A DNA stretch of 64,000 bases from Clostridiaceae bacterium (GTDB lineage: Bacteria > Bacillota > Clostridia > DSM-8532): positions 1 through 64,000 of the forward strand of contig JAAYLX010000042.1 in the NCBI GenBank assembly GCA_012521705.1, read 5' to 3'. A model generated the notes under the pieces. The model worked only from the letters and a program-made list of their open reading frames with translations. It had not been told where the DNA came from and searched no databases. Shown one piece after another: positions 55,428-64,000 of this stretch. The position numbers were made by a program, and so were the translations under genes. The stretch's first letter is position 1. The number at the start of each line of letters is the position of its first letter.

Positions 55428-57086
55428 ATGCCTATCACTGATTTTTTAACTCGCAATGCCCTTTTGTATGGCGATGAAACCTGTCTTACAGAAATCAATT
55501 TAACCCTTCAGGAAGAACACAATGTCATTTGGCGCGAATATGAACTGATTGAAAACAATCCGGCCGGAGAATACAGGCTGAGTATGACATGGCGTGTTTT
55601 CAACGAAAAGGCAAACAGGTTTGCGAATCTTCTCATTAAAAGAGGTATCAAAAAAGGGGATAAAGTAGCTATTCTTCTTATGAACTGCCTGGAATGGCTG
55701 CCAATTTATTTCGGAATTCTGAAAACAGGAGCTATAGCGGTTCCTTTAAACTTCCGCTATACCGCTGAAGAAATAAAATACTGCCTGGAGCTGTCAGAAT
55801 CCAGGGCATTGATATTCGGACCAGAATTTATTGGACGTATGGAAGCGATTTATGACCAGATACCTCAAATCAGGCCATTGTTCTTTGCCGGGGAAAACAG
55901 ACCTTCATTTGCCGAAAGCTATGACAGGCTTACTGCAAATTGCTCCAGTGAAGAGCCAAGGGTAGAGTTTACAGATCAGGATGATGCTGCAATATATTTT
56001 TCATCAGGTACAACAGGCTTCCCTAAAGCGATTCTGCATACACACGCAAGTCTCATGTCTGCATGTATAACAGAAGCCATGCACCATGGACAGACCAGGA
56101 AGGATAATTTCCTTTGCATTCCGCCCCTTTATCATACAGGCGCTAAAATGCACTGGTTCGGAAGCCTGTATTCAGGCAGCAAAGCAGTTTTGTTGCGCGG
56201 AATCAAGCCGGAATGGATATTAAGAACCATATCGGAAGAGAAAATCACCATTGTATGGCTCTTGGTTCCATGGGCCCAGGATATTCTGGATGCCATTGAC
56301 AACGGAGAAGTCAATCTTGAAGACTATGACCTTTCCCAGTGGAGACTTATGCATATTGGAGCGCAACCTGTTCCGCCAAGCCTTATTAAACGCTGGAAAA
56401 AGATCTTTCCTCATCATCAGTATGATACCAACTACGGTTTGAGTGAATCCATCGGCCCTGGTTGTGTACATCTGGGTATTGAGAACATACATAAAGTAGG
56501 CGCCATAGGTATTCCCGGACATAACTGGCAGGTTAAAATAGTGGACGAAAACGGGGAGCCGGTTGCCCAGGGAGAAGTTGGTGAGCTGGCGGTCAAAGGC
56601 CCCGGTGTCATGAAATGCTATTATAATGATCCCGAAGCTACAGCAGCGGTTCTGAAGGATGGCTGGCTGTTTACCGGAGACATGGGCACGATGGATGAGG
56701 ACGGATTTATCTACCTGGTTGACAGGAAGAAGGATGTAATCATAAGCGGAGGAGAGAATGTATACCCTGTCCAGGTTGAAGATTTCTTAAGAAGTCATGA
56801 TGCCATAAAAGATGCTGCAGTAATAGGTTTGCCCGATAAACGCCTTGGTGAGATTGTTGCAGCTATTATCGAGCTCAAGGATGGCGCAACATGTACAGAG
56901 GAAGACATCATAAGTTTCTGCTCGGAACTGCCACGTTATAAACGGCCAAAGAAAATAATATTTGATGATGTGCCCAGAAACCCGACAGGCAAAATAGAAA
57001 AACCAAAACTGAGAGAAAAATATGGCGCTGCCTGCCTGGTTGCCGCACAGAACGAATTAACAGAATGTGCTGTGACAGCAACTTGA
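55428..57086 (+). CDS. Acyl-CoA synthetase (AMP-forming)
   Basis: This 552-residue ANL-superfamily ligase has the P-loop YFSSGTTGFPKAILHTH, A5 motif YGLSESIG and TGDMGTMDEDGFIYLVDRKKDVIISGGENVYP, with the catalytic Lys near the C-terminus (NPTGKIEKPKLR). It activates a carboxylic acid to its CoA thioester through an acyl-adenylate; the acid is probably a medium or long fatty acid but could be an aromatic acid. GGGAGGAAGAG precedes the ATG. It is monocistronic, with a terminator 30 bases on. Confidence 0.9.
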   Translation: MPITDFLTRNALLYGDETCLTEINLTLQEEHNVIWREYELIENNPAGEYRLSMTWRVFNEKANRFANLLIKRGIKKGDKVAILLMNCLEWLPIYFGILKTGAIAVPLNFRYTAEEIKYCLELSESRALIFGPEFIGRMEAIYDQIPQIRPLFFAGENRPSFAESYDRLTANCSSEEPRVEFTDQDDAAIYFSSGTTGFPKAILHTHASLMSACITEAMHHGQTRKDNFLCIPPLYHTGAKMHWFGSLYSGSKAVLLRGIKPEWILRTISEEKITIVWLLVPWAQDILDAIDNGEVNLEDYDLSQWRLMHIGAQPVPPSLIKRWKKIFPHHQYDTNYGLSESIGPGCVHLGIENIHKVGAIGIPGHNWQVKIVDENGEPVAQGEVGELAVKGPGVMKCYYNDPEATAAVLKDGWLFTGDMGTMDEDGFIYLVDRKKDVIISGGENVYPVQVEDFLRSHDAIKDAAVIGLPDKRLGEIVAAIIELKDGATCTEEDIISFCSELPRYKRPKKIIFDDVPRNPTGKIEKPKLREKYGAACLVAAQNELTECAVTAT

Positions 57087-57117
57087 CAATGTAGTTGCAA
57101 TGCGTGATAATTTTTTT

Positions 57118-57150
57118 AAGCCCTAAGATGATACCTTAGGGCTTTATTTA
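57118..57150. terminator. Terminator after the acyl-CoA synthetase gene
   Basis: AAGCCCTAAG pairs with CTTAGGGCTT around a short loop, with T-rich sequence on both sides. Confidence 0.85.
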
Positions 57151-57183
57151 TGATTGTTTTGACGGGAGCCGGGCTTAGAAAAT

Positions 57184-57861
57184 ATGAAAATACTGTTTGT
57201 GGAAGATGATAGAATAATTGCATCGGGACTTTGTTATTACCTTGAGCAGGAAGGATATGATGTGACCCACTGCCTTAATGCCGAGTCTGCCAGAAATGCC
57301 ATCAGTCAGGATGAATTTGACCTCGCATTGCTTGATTTGTCGCTGCCCGATGGAAGCGGATATGAAATATGCACGCTTATCAAGGAGAAAAAAGATATCC
57401 CTGTTATTTTTCTTACAGCCATAGATGACGAGGTAAATGTGGTCATGGGCCTTGATATGGGAGCTGATGACTATATTACAAAGCCTTTCAGGGTAAGGGA
57501 ATTATTATCCCGTATAAAAACTGTAATGAGAAGATACGGCAAGACAGACCCATCAAAAAGCATTAGCGAGTTCTGTGGCCTTAAAATAGATCCGGCAAGG
57601 GCAAAGGTGTATAAAAACGGAGAGGAGATAATTCTGACTTCGCTGGAATATCGTCTCCTTTTGATATTTGCAAATAACCCGGGAAAGGTTTTAAGCCGGA
57701 ATCAGATTCTGGAAAACCTATGGGATTTTGCCGGTGATTTTGTCAACGATAATACTCTGACGGTCTATATTAAGCGATTAAGAGAAAAAATTGAGGATGA
57801 CCCCCAATCACCCCGGATTATCAAAACCATAAGGGGAATAGGGTATATGGGAGGAAGCTGA
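57184..57861 (+). CDS. OmpR-family response regulator (Bce-like)
   Basis: This 225-residue regulator has a receiver domain with VEDD (7-9), phosphoacceptor D51 (LLDLSLPDG) and K100 (YITKPF). A winged-helix DNA-binding domain follows (LTSLEYRLLLIFANNPGKVLSRNQIL). The kinase gene follows 4 bases later, and an ABC ATPase and permease after that, which is the layout of peptide-antibiotic sensing modules. The GTGACAA/TTGTCAC sites at 58864-58891 are its likely target. Confidence 0.95.
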   Translation: MKILFVEDDRIIASGLCYYLEQEGYDVTHCLNAESARNAISQDEFDLALLDLSLPDGSGYEICTLIKEKKDIPVIFLTAIDDEVNVVMGLDMGADDYITKPFRVRELLSRIKTVMRRYGKTDPSKSISEFCGLKIDPARAKVYKNGEEIILTSLEYRLLLIFANNPGKVLSRNQILENLWDFAGDFVNDNTLTVYIKRLREKIEDDPQSPRIIKTIRGIGYMGGS

Positions 57862-57865
57862 TACC

Positions 57866-58867
57866 TTGTTTCGAAACCGGGAAATAAGAATCTATATTTT
57901 TTCTTTATTATTAGTGATTCTTGTTGGCGCTATTGCCTGCTTTATGATAAAACCTGCAGCCGGCACTATTTTTTTGTCGGCTTCATTGTTGATAGCAGTC
58001 ATATCAATTGTTTTTACCCGTTGGAGATACATCCAGATAGAGAAATTATCAAATTACCTCAACAGAATTGCGGACGGTGATTATTCAATTGATCTTAGGG
58101 ATAACCGGGAAGGAGAACTAAGTATTCTGAAAAATGAAATCTATAAAGTCACTGTAACTTTAAGAGAGCAGGCAGCACTTCTTAAACAGGACAAAATCTT
58201 TCTGGCAAATGCCATATCGGATATATCCCATCAGCTTAAAACACCCATTACATCAATGGTTGTAATGACAGACCTCATTTCAGACGAGAACCTGCCCGAA
58301 GAAAAAAGAAGGGAGTTTGTAAGAAACATTCAGTCTCAGCTTGAAAGGCTTCAGTGGCTGGTATCATCACTTCTCAAACTGTCAAAAATTGATGCGGGGA
58401 CCATTGAATTTAAGAAAGATCCTGTTAAGGTAAGAAAACTTATAGATAAGTCCCTTGAACACCTGTTGATACCAATGGAGCTAAAAGAGCAGAGCCTTGA
58501 AATAAATGGCGATGAGAATGTTGAATTCATTGGAGATTTCAACTGGTCATGTGAAGCAGTTTCAAACATCATAAAGAACTGTATAGAACACACTCCCCAG
58601 GGGGGAAGAATAGGTATTGAGTACTGCGAAACCTCACTTTACACCATTATCAGAATCTATGATAACGGTGAAGGGATTCACAGGGATGATCTTCCTTATA
58701 TTTTCAACCGGTTCTATAAAGGGAAGAATTCCTCCAAGGAGAGCATCGGAATTGGTCTTGCCATGTCCAAGAGCATTATAGAAAGCCAGGGCGGGACTAT
58801 TGAAGCGGAAAGCCACAAGGGGAAAGGAACCCAGTTTATTCTGAAATTCCATAAAGGTGTTGTGTGA
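57866..58867 (+). CDS. Sensor histidine kinase with a very short external loop
   Basis: This 333-residue kinase has two membrane segments (about 9-28 and 34-51) separated by only a few residues. That layout marks the intramembrane-sensing class that relies on a partner transporter for input. A HAMP-like region follows, then H-box ISDISHQLKTP (H122), N-box NIIKNCIEHT and G-boxes DNGEGI and GIGLAMSKSI. The start is TTG 57866 after GGGAGGAAGC. It should phosphorylate the response regulator upstream. Confidence 0.93.
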   Translation: MFRNREIRIYIFSLLLVILVGAIACFMIKPAAGTIFLSASLLIAVISIVFTRWRYIQIEKLSNYLNRIADGDYSIDLRDNREGELSILKNEIYKVTVTLREQAALLKQDKIFLANAISDISHQLKTPITSMVVMTDLISDENLPEEKRREFVRNIQSQLERLQWLVSSLLKLSKIDAGTIEFKKDPVKVRKLIDKSLEHLLIPMELKEQSLEINGDENVEFIGDFNWSCEAVSNIIKNCIEHTPQGGRIGIEYCETSLYTIIRIYDNGEGIHRDDLPYIFNRFYKGKNSSKESIGIGLAMSKSIIESQGGTIEAESHKGKGTQFILKFHKGVV

Positions 58868-58891
58868 CAAAATTGTCACTTTAATTGTCAC
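58864..58891. promoter_or_regulatory. Response-regulator binding site before the ABC genes
   Basis: GTGACAA-AA-TTGTCAC is an inverted repeat, and a second TTGTCAC follows exactly 12 bases after the first, giving tandem half-sites. It lies between the kinase stop and the ATPase gene, where Bce-type regulators bind. Confidence 0.65.
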
Positions 58892-59020
58892 CGAATAGTT
58901 ATTTGTGTCAGGTAAACTATCCTCATAAAAGACTGTTCCATCTGAAAAAGCTCAAATGATAAAGATATGCACTTTTTCGATGGAGCAAATAAGAACCACG
59001 CTAAAAAGGAGAATTCGCTT

Positions 59021-59704
59021 ATGGAGATATTGAGGGTAGAATCTCTTTCCAAGATTTACGGAAAAGGTGAAACAGCCGTTAAGGCTCTGGACAATGTATC
59101 TTTCTCAGTACAGAAGGGTGAATTTATTGCGGTTATAGGCCCTTCGGGATCAGGAAAATCTACTTTACTTCACATTTTGGGCGGGGTGGACAAGCCCACA
59201 GAAGGAAAAGTATATATAGACAATACCGATGTATATTCTCTGGACGAGACAAAGCTTGCAATTTTCAGGCGGAGGCAGATAGGACTTATCTACCAGTTCT
59301 ATAATCTAATACCGGTCCTGAATGTGGAAGAGAATATTACACTTCCGCTGTTGCTGGACGGGCGCAAGCCGGATAAAATCCATTATGATGAAATAGTGAA
59401 CAAGTTGGGATTGTCCGACAGGCTGGATTACCTTCCTAACCAGCTTTCCGGAGGACAGCAGCAAAGAGTGTCCATTGGCCGAGCGCTCATTACCAATCCT
59501 GCGTTGATGCTTGCCGATGAGCCCACCGGAAACCTTGACAGCAAAAACAGCAGTGAAATAGTTGCTCTTCTTAAAATGTTCAATAAGACACTTAACCAGA
59601 CCCTTATAGTCATAACCCACGATGAAAGAATCGCACTTCAGGCTGACCGAATCCTTACCATAGAAGACGGGCGGATTACAAAGGATGAGGTGATCCGCAA
59701 ATGA
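59021..59704 (+). CDS. MacB/BceA-type ABC transporter ATPase
   Basis: This 227-residue ATPase has [10 protein letters not shown]-loop [10 protein letters not shown], signature [15 protein letters not shown] and Walker [14 protein letters not shown]. The GNLD ending is characteristic of the lipoprotein-release/peptide-detoxification family. ATG 59021 follows AAAAAGGAG; the tracked start at 58967 is upstream of the ribosome-binding site. It overlaps the permease gene (ATGA). Confidence 0.95.
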   Translation: MEILRVESLSKIYGKGETAVKALDNVSFSVQKGEFIAVIGPSGSGKSTLLHILGGVDKPTEGKVYIDNTDVYSLDETKLAIFRRRQIGLIYQFYNLIPVLNVEENITLPLLLDGRKPDKIHYDEIVNKLGLSDRLDYLPNQLSGGQQQRVSIGRALITNPALMLADEPTGNLDSKNSSEIVALLKMFNKTLNQTLIVITHDERIALQADRILTIEDGRITKDEVIRK

Positions 59705-62310
59705 ATATAATAAATAAACTTACTGTCCGGCAGCTTTTGTTAAACAGGAAAAGGACCCTTGTGACAATAATTGGTGTCATTATTTCGGTGGCCATGGTTA
59801 CAGCGGTTGCATCCCTTGTTGTTTCCTCCTTGGATTTGTTTAAGAGACAATCAATTGCAACCGACGGTGAATGGCATGTCGTATATAAAAATGTTAATAA
59901 AGAGCAAGTAGAGGATATTTCCAAACACGAAAACACCAAAAACCTTATTCTCAGCAGAGATACGGGATATGCATACCTTGAGGGAAGTCGGAATAAAAAC
60001 AAACCTTACATTTATATAAAAGAATACAACAGCGAAGGGTTTATTAAATTCCCGGTAGTCCTGAAGGAGGGGCGATTCCCCCAAAACCCTGATGAAATTG
60101 TAATATCTGAAGCGATTCTAACAAACGCCAAGGTGGATTACAAAGTAGGGGATACTCTAAGCCTTGATATTGGCATCAGGCGTTCTTTAATTGATACTGA
60201 TATGCAGATGGAACTGAATCAGTACAGTTCATTGGTGCGCGATTCGGAAGGAATCAAGGAAACCCTTGAAACAGTGCAAACCCGACAGTATAAAATAGTG
60301 GGTATTATTGAACGCCCTGTCTGGGAGCCGACCTGGTCACCGGGATATACCGCATTGTCATATATTGACCTTGAATTCATGACTCCGGATTCAGGAATTA
60401 ATGCATCTGTGGTGCTCAAAAAAATAAACGGCAAGTTATTTGATGAAGCTGAGAAATTAGCTGAATCCATAGGAGTGGAAAGAGTCGAGTTCAATTATGA
60501 CCTGTTAAGATATTCCGGTGTAATCAGGGATGAAGAGATCCAGGGGACTTTATATAAACTCTCGGCTATAATTATAGGCATTATAATGATTGGGTCGATT
60601 TCACTGATTTACAATGCCTTTGCCATCTCTGTTTCTGAACGGTCCCGTCATCTGGGAATGATGTCCAGTGTAGGAGCAACCAAAAAGCAGAAGAGAAACT
60701 CAGTTTTATTTGAGGGTTTTGCAATAGGTCTTGTCAGCATTCCGTTAGGGATTCTGTCAGGTTTTGCGGGAATAGGAATCACGTTTTTCTTTATCAACCC
60801 TGTGCTTAAGAGCGCCATGGGAATATCTGAAGGGATGAGGCTTGTAATAATGCCTTCTTCGATAATTGTTGCGGTAGTGGTTTCTGTTATTACAATTCTG
60901 GTTTCAACATATATCCCTGCAAGAAGAGCGTCCAATATCTCAGCCATAGATGCCATAAGGCAAACCTCTGATATTAAGATTACAAAAAGACAGGTGAGGA
61001 CGAGCAAGCTGACAAGGATAATCTTTGGAATTGAGGGGGAACTTGGCCTCAAAAATCTTAAAAGGAACAGGACCAAATACAGGGCGACTGTTTTCTCACT
61101 GATTATCAGTATGGTATTATTTTTAACCGTGTCATATTTTACATCATCCCTGGAAAAGGCCTTTGTCATGACCCGGGATGGAATAAACTTTGATATACAG
61201 ATTTCAGTAAACACCGATGGAGCTGAAAAAGAAGAAATAGTTGACCACATTCTAACAATGGACAATATAAGTGAATCTGTCCGGGTTGATTCAATATATC
61301 TGTTTGCATGGGTTGATGAAGATTCTGTTGCTGATTTCCTCAAAAATGATATAGCAGGATTCAAGGATGGAAAGTACCAGTATATGATCAATGTAAACGC
61401 GCTTGATGACAAAAATCTTGAAAAATATGCCCAGGTTGCAGGTATAGATTATGCCACTCTTAAAGATGCTGACAGTTTGAATGCCATAGTTATTGACACT
61501 ACACAATTCAGGGATTATGGGACAAAGAAGTTTGTGGAAACCAAATCAATTAAGACCAGGCCGGGAGAGAAATTGACCCTTGTATACAAAAATGGTGAAA
61601 CTGAGGAAGAGATAGCCCTTAAAGAGATAGAAATAGCAGCTCTCACAGATAAACTTCCTATGGGGGTCACGTCCCAGGGAGCAAGTTCGGTTATTAATAT
61701 TATTGTCTCAAGGGAAACCCTGGACAAAATTGTGAAAGGTCATGAAATGGCCAAACAGAATCTTGAAACCAGGATTTACGTAAACAGTGACACCCCCATG
61801 AAGTTCCAGGAAGACGTTGAATCATACGAGGAAATTATAGGTGAAGAAAAGTTGCATGCTTTCAATGTCTATTCATACAGGCAGCAGGAACAGCAAATGC
61901 TTCTGCTGATGAAGGTTTTTGTATACGGATTTATCACCCTTATCTCAGCGATATGCACCGCCAACATATTCAATACCATATCCACAAGCATTGCTCTTCG
62001 CAAAAGGGAGTTCGCCATGCTGAAATCTGTGGGAATGACGCCAAAGAGTTTCAACAGGATGATAAACTATGAAAGCATGTTTTACGGTATAAAGGCACTG
62101 CTTTACGGACTTCCCGCAAGCTTCGGGGTCATGTACCTTATATATCGCGCCATGGATGACAGTTTCAGCTTTTCCATGGTAATACCCTGGGTTGATGTAT
62201 TAATAATGGTAGTTGCGGTGTTTGCGATTGTGGGCATGTCAATGATCTATTCTGGAGCAAAGGTGAGAAGAGAAAATATCATAGATGTGCTGAAGCAGGA
62301 GATTATCTGA
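59701..62310 (+). CDS. FtsX-family ABC transporter permease (Bce-like module)
   Basis: This 869-residue membrane protein has an N-terminal segment (LVTIIGVIISVAMVTAVASLVV), a large external domain (about 50-270), an FtsX block of three segments, a second external domain (about 460-760) and a second FtsX block. It is larger than BceB (about 650) and carries two external domains, closer to the two-FtsX-domain exporters. With the ATPase and the short-loop kinase it probably detects and relieves cell-envelope peptides. Confidence 0.9.
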   Translation: MNIINKLTVRQLLLNRKRTLVTIIGVIISVAMVTAVASLVVSSLDLFKRQSIATDGEWHVVYKNVNKEQVEDISKHENTKNLILSRDTGYAYLEGSRNKNKPYIYIKEYNSEGFIKFPVVLKEGRFPQNPDEIVISEAILTNAKVDYKVGDTLSLDIGIRRSLIDTDMQMELNQYSSLVRDSEGIKETLETVQTRQYKIVGIIERPVWEPTWSPGYTALSYIDLEFMTPDSGINASVVLKKINGKLFDEAEKLAESIGVERVEFNYDLLRYSGVIRDEEIQGTLYKLSAIIIGIIMIGSISLIYNAFAISVSERSRHLGMMSSVGATKKQKRNSVLFEGFAIGLVSIPLGILSGFAGIGITFFFINPVLKSAMGISEGMRLVIMPSSIIVAVVVSVITILVSTYIPARRASNISAIDAIRQTSDIKITKRQVRTSKLTRIIFGIEGELGLKNLKRNRTKYRATVFSLIISMVLFLTVSYFTSSLEKAFVMTRDGINFDIQISVNTDGAEKEEIVDHILTMDNISESVRVDSIYLFAWVDEDSVADFLKNDIAGFKDGKYQYMINVNALDDKNLEKYAQVAGIDYATLKDADSLNAIVIDTTQFRDYGTKKFVETKSIKTRPGEKLTLVYKNGETEEEIALKEIEIAALTDKLPMGVTSQGASSVINIIVSRETLDKIVKGHEMAKQNLETRIYVNSDTPMKFQEDVESYEEIIGEEKLHAFNVYSYRQQEQQMLLLMKVFVYGFITLISAICTANIFNTISTSIALRKREFAMLKSVGMTPKSFNRMINYESMFYGIKALLYGLPASFGVMYLIYRAMDDSFSFSMVIPWVDVLIMVVAVFAIVGMSMIYSGAKVRRENIIDVLKQEII

Positions 62311-62331
62311 GTTACTGTAGTTTGCAGCTTA

Positions 62332-62370
62332 GTTGAAAAAAAGAACAGGCTAACCTGTTCTTTTTTCAAC
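62332..62370. terminator. Bidirectional terminator between convergent genes
   Basis: GTTGAAAAAAAGAACAGG pairs with CCTGTTCTTTTTTCAAC around a 4-base loop. The A-run and T-run serve both strands. Confidence 0.92.
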
Positions 62371-63165
62371 CTATATAGATGCTTTTTCCAATAGATTTTC
62401 TACAGCATTTGTGGCCTCTTTGGAAGCTTCCACTTGTATCATTGAATAATCCTTCAGTTTATCAAGTTGCCCGGATATTTTGGATACTTCCTCCGAAAGC
62501 AAAGACAGAATCTTGTTTATTTCTTTGGCGTTAGCTTCACTGCTGTTCGCTAAGTTCTGAACTTCTCTTGCAACAACCGAAAAGCCTCTGCCCTGTTCCC
62601 CTGCGCGGGAAGCTTCTATATTGGCGTTTAATCCTAAGATTTTAATCTGCATGGCGATTCTGTTTACATATTGGAGTATTTTATCGCTTTCCATTATGTG
62701 CTGGCTTGATTTGTCAGCGATTTCCAATAGTTTGTTGCTTATTTCGTGAACATTATCGATACTGTTGTTAATTCTCTCAAGATGTCCCTGGACTGTAGCA
62801 GAAGCTTCTTTTATAGCGGCAATCTGGTAATTAAGTTTATCCAGCGTCTGGTTGTTTTGCTCAACCAATGTCATGAACAGCTTTGCTCCTTTGGAACTCA
62901 TTAATTCGCATTTATCCTTATACATTTGTGCCAGTTCCTCTGAAACAGCGGTTACTCCAGTAGCTTCTATGATCAAATCAGGTTGTACTTTTTCTATCGC
63001 GGCCAATGAGTCGCCGTACCTGATGCCAAGTTCTTTTGCCAGAGCTATACCCGGTGCATTGAAATTTCTGTCAATTACAATAGCTACATTAACATCTGAT
63101 ATGCTGGAAAGAAGTTTAATGATTTTGGTACCACCTGTTCCGGCACCGACTATCGCAATATTCAA
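62371..63165 (-). CDS. Rossmann-domain protein fused to a chemoreceptor signalling domain
   Basis: This 264-residue protein lacks membrane segments. Residues 1-95 form a Rossmann domain with GAGTGG (7-12) and an Asp ending strand 2 (IVIDRN, D32), a pattern that favours NAD over NADP; DLIIEATG closes the fold. Residues 100-264 form a short methyl-accepting-chemotaxis-type coiled coil with the conserved tip LGLNANIEASRAGEQGRGF (177-195) that contacts CheA and CheW. It is a candidate soluble sensor of NAD redox state or of a metabolite. The start is TTG, after GAAGGGGG. No other chemotaxis gene lies in the window. Confidence 0.88.
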   Translation of the reverse strand: MNIAIVGAGTGGTKIIKLLSSISDVNVAIVIDRNFNAPGIALAKELGIRYGDSLAAIEKVQPDLIIEATGVTAVSEELAQMYKDKCELMSSKGAKLFMTLVEQNNQTLDKLNYQIAAIKEASATVQGHLERINNSIDNVHEISNKLLEIADKSSQHIMESDKILQYVNRIAMQIKILGLNANIEASRAGEQGRGFSVVAREVQNLANSSEANAKEINKILSLLSEEVSKISGQLDKLKDYSMIQVEASKEATNAVENLLEKASI

Positions 63166-63383
63166 CTAAATTCCCCCTTCTTTTTATATAGTACATTTAT
63201 TTTAGCACAAAGAAAAGGAAAAAAATATTAATTCAGTATTAAAAATTGTAAGAAATTTATGAAATTTGATGAAAATAAATCAAATAGACAAATCAGAATT
63301 TTTGTAAAAAATAAAAACCACACGCCTTTTTGTTCGTCTGATAATATGAAAGACTTAATTTTAATTTTTTGGAGGTATGAAGA

Positions 63384-64000
63384 ATGAACAAGAGAAAACT
63401 GTTTATCGCAATTATCGCAACTTTGGTTCTGTGCCTGACGGCATCAGTTTTTGCAAATACAGCCATTAAGCTGTATCTGAATGGTGAAGAAATTAAGACA
63501 GATGTTGAACCCGTGCTGGTCAATAATAGAGTTTTAGTGCCAATAAGAGTAATTTCCGAGGCGTTGGGAATGAATGTTACCTGGGATAATAATTCCGTGT
63601 ATATCGAATCAAAGGATGATGGTGATGTGAACGAGGCAAAGGACAATGGCGACAAGATGAGAATTGAGCTTCTTGAACAGGCTTTGGCTCCGAAAGATGC
63701 AAGTTCCGCTGCCGAAAAATATGCTGAAGGCGTAAAAACCAGAAATGGCGCCCTGCAATTTGCCGTCATGTCTTCGGCGCTGAGAGAGGAGAAATATTCC
63801 TTTTTTGCAGAACTGAACTGGGTTACAGGAACATCAAGCCCGTGGATAGAAAGTTTTACAATTAATGAAGTAGCCAAAACTGATGACAGTTTCAGATTTA
63901 AAATTGAATACACCTATACCGACTCAACCGGTTCAAAGTTCACTGAGAAGGAATTTATCACAGTTAAGAACTTCGAGGGAGTATGGTTGGTTTCATCCAT
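63384..64000 (+). CDS. Secreted copper-amine-oxidase N-terminal-domain protein (3' partial)
   Basis: This ORF runs off the right edge (205 codons seen) and is missing from the ORF track, where only its minus-strand shadow (63293-63913) appears. It has a signal peptide (FIAIIATLVLCLTASVFA) followed by a copper-amine-oxidase N-terminal domain: IKLYLNGEEIKTDVEPVLVNNRVLVPIRVISEALGMNVTWDNN. After a charged linker comes a domain with ALREEKYSFFAELNWVTG and WIESFTINEV that I do not recognise. GGAGG precedes the ATG. Such domains are common in cell-surface proteins of Clostridia and are thought to bind the wall. Confidence 0.88.
   Translation, partial: MNKRKLFIAIIATLVLCLTASVFANTAIKLYLNGEEIKTDVEPVLVNNRVLVPIRVISEALGMNVTWDNNSVYIESKDDGDVNEAKDNGDKMRIELLEQALAPKDASSAAEKYAEGVKTRNGALQFAVMSSALREEKYSFFAELNWVTGTSSPWIESFTINEVAKTDDSFRFKIEYTYTDSTGSKFTEKEFITVKNFEGVWLVSS

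Noticed and set aside
63293-63913. 206-residue minus-strand ORF
   Set aside because: It is the shadow of the plus-strand secreted protein that starts at 63384, which has a signal peptide, a domain and a GGAGG site.

Overview
The window looks like chromosome of an anaerobic, spore-forming, low-to-mid G+C member of the Clostridia. The pointers are strong GGAGG ribosome-binding sites, many U-tailed hairpin terminators, a SleL/YaaH-type LysM-GH18 spore hydrolase, class I desulfoferrodoxin, an encapsulin with a ferritin-like cargo, and many ABC importers. I cannot name the species from sequence alone. I saw no rRNA, tRNA, CRISPR array, prophage or transposase gene. Products named below rest on recalled family motifs, not on database searches.

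Layout. (a) 1-9500: a sugar locus. It starts with a probable D-apionate branch (apnL-apnO-oiaC-like), then a ribose/xylose-type importer, a GntR regulator, an AraD-type epimerase and an FGGY kinase. Three of these genes are broken: a frameshift at a 9-G tract, a binding protein reduced to its signal peptide, and an in-frame TGA in the fused ATPase-permease. (b) 9.5-16.6 kb: a TetM-like ribosomal GTPase fused to a Rae1/YacP-like NYN nuclease, desulfoferrodoxin, a Tyr/Asn-rich cupin, dihydrolipoyl dehydrogenase, a structured ~200-bp repeat, and xanthine phosphoribosyltransferase. (c) 16.7-29.1 kb: a BMP-type nucleoside importer, an FMN reductase, and a DUF3798 importer with an M24 peptidase. (d) 29.3-41.1 kb: uridine kinase, a polar amino-acid importer whose binding protein appears circularly permuted, two flavoproteins, and a second BMP importer. 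(e) 41.4-47.0 kb: a small repetitive protein, a frameshifted HD-GYP gene, the encapsulin pair, lipid kinase plus PAP2 phosphatase, and ferredoxin plus a NapH-like membrane protein. (f) 47.3-57.1 kb: a LacI-controlled CUT1 importer with a GH13_18 sugar phosphorylase, the second copy of the structured repeat, a spore hydrolase and an acyl-CoA ligase. (g) 57.2-64.0 kb: a Bce-like two-component/ABC module, a soluble chemoreceptor-like protein with an NAD-type Rossmann domain, and a partial copper-amine-oxidase-N-domain protein.

How it works together. Much of the window is scavenging: sugars, nucleosides and purines (two BMP systems, xpt, udk), amino acids and an unknown DUF3798 ligand. All five intact binding-protein genes are followed by a hairpin before the membrane components, which would favour surplus binding protein. 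Oxygen and iron handling is represented by desulfoferrodoxin and the encapsulated ferritin. The observations most worth following are the GTPase-nuclease fusion, the permuted binding protein, the Rossmann-chemoreceptor fusion, the repeat pair whose helices covary, and the decaying apionate locus.
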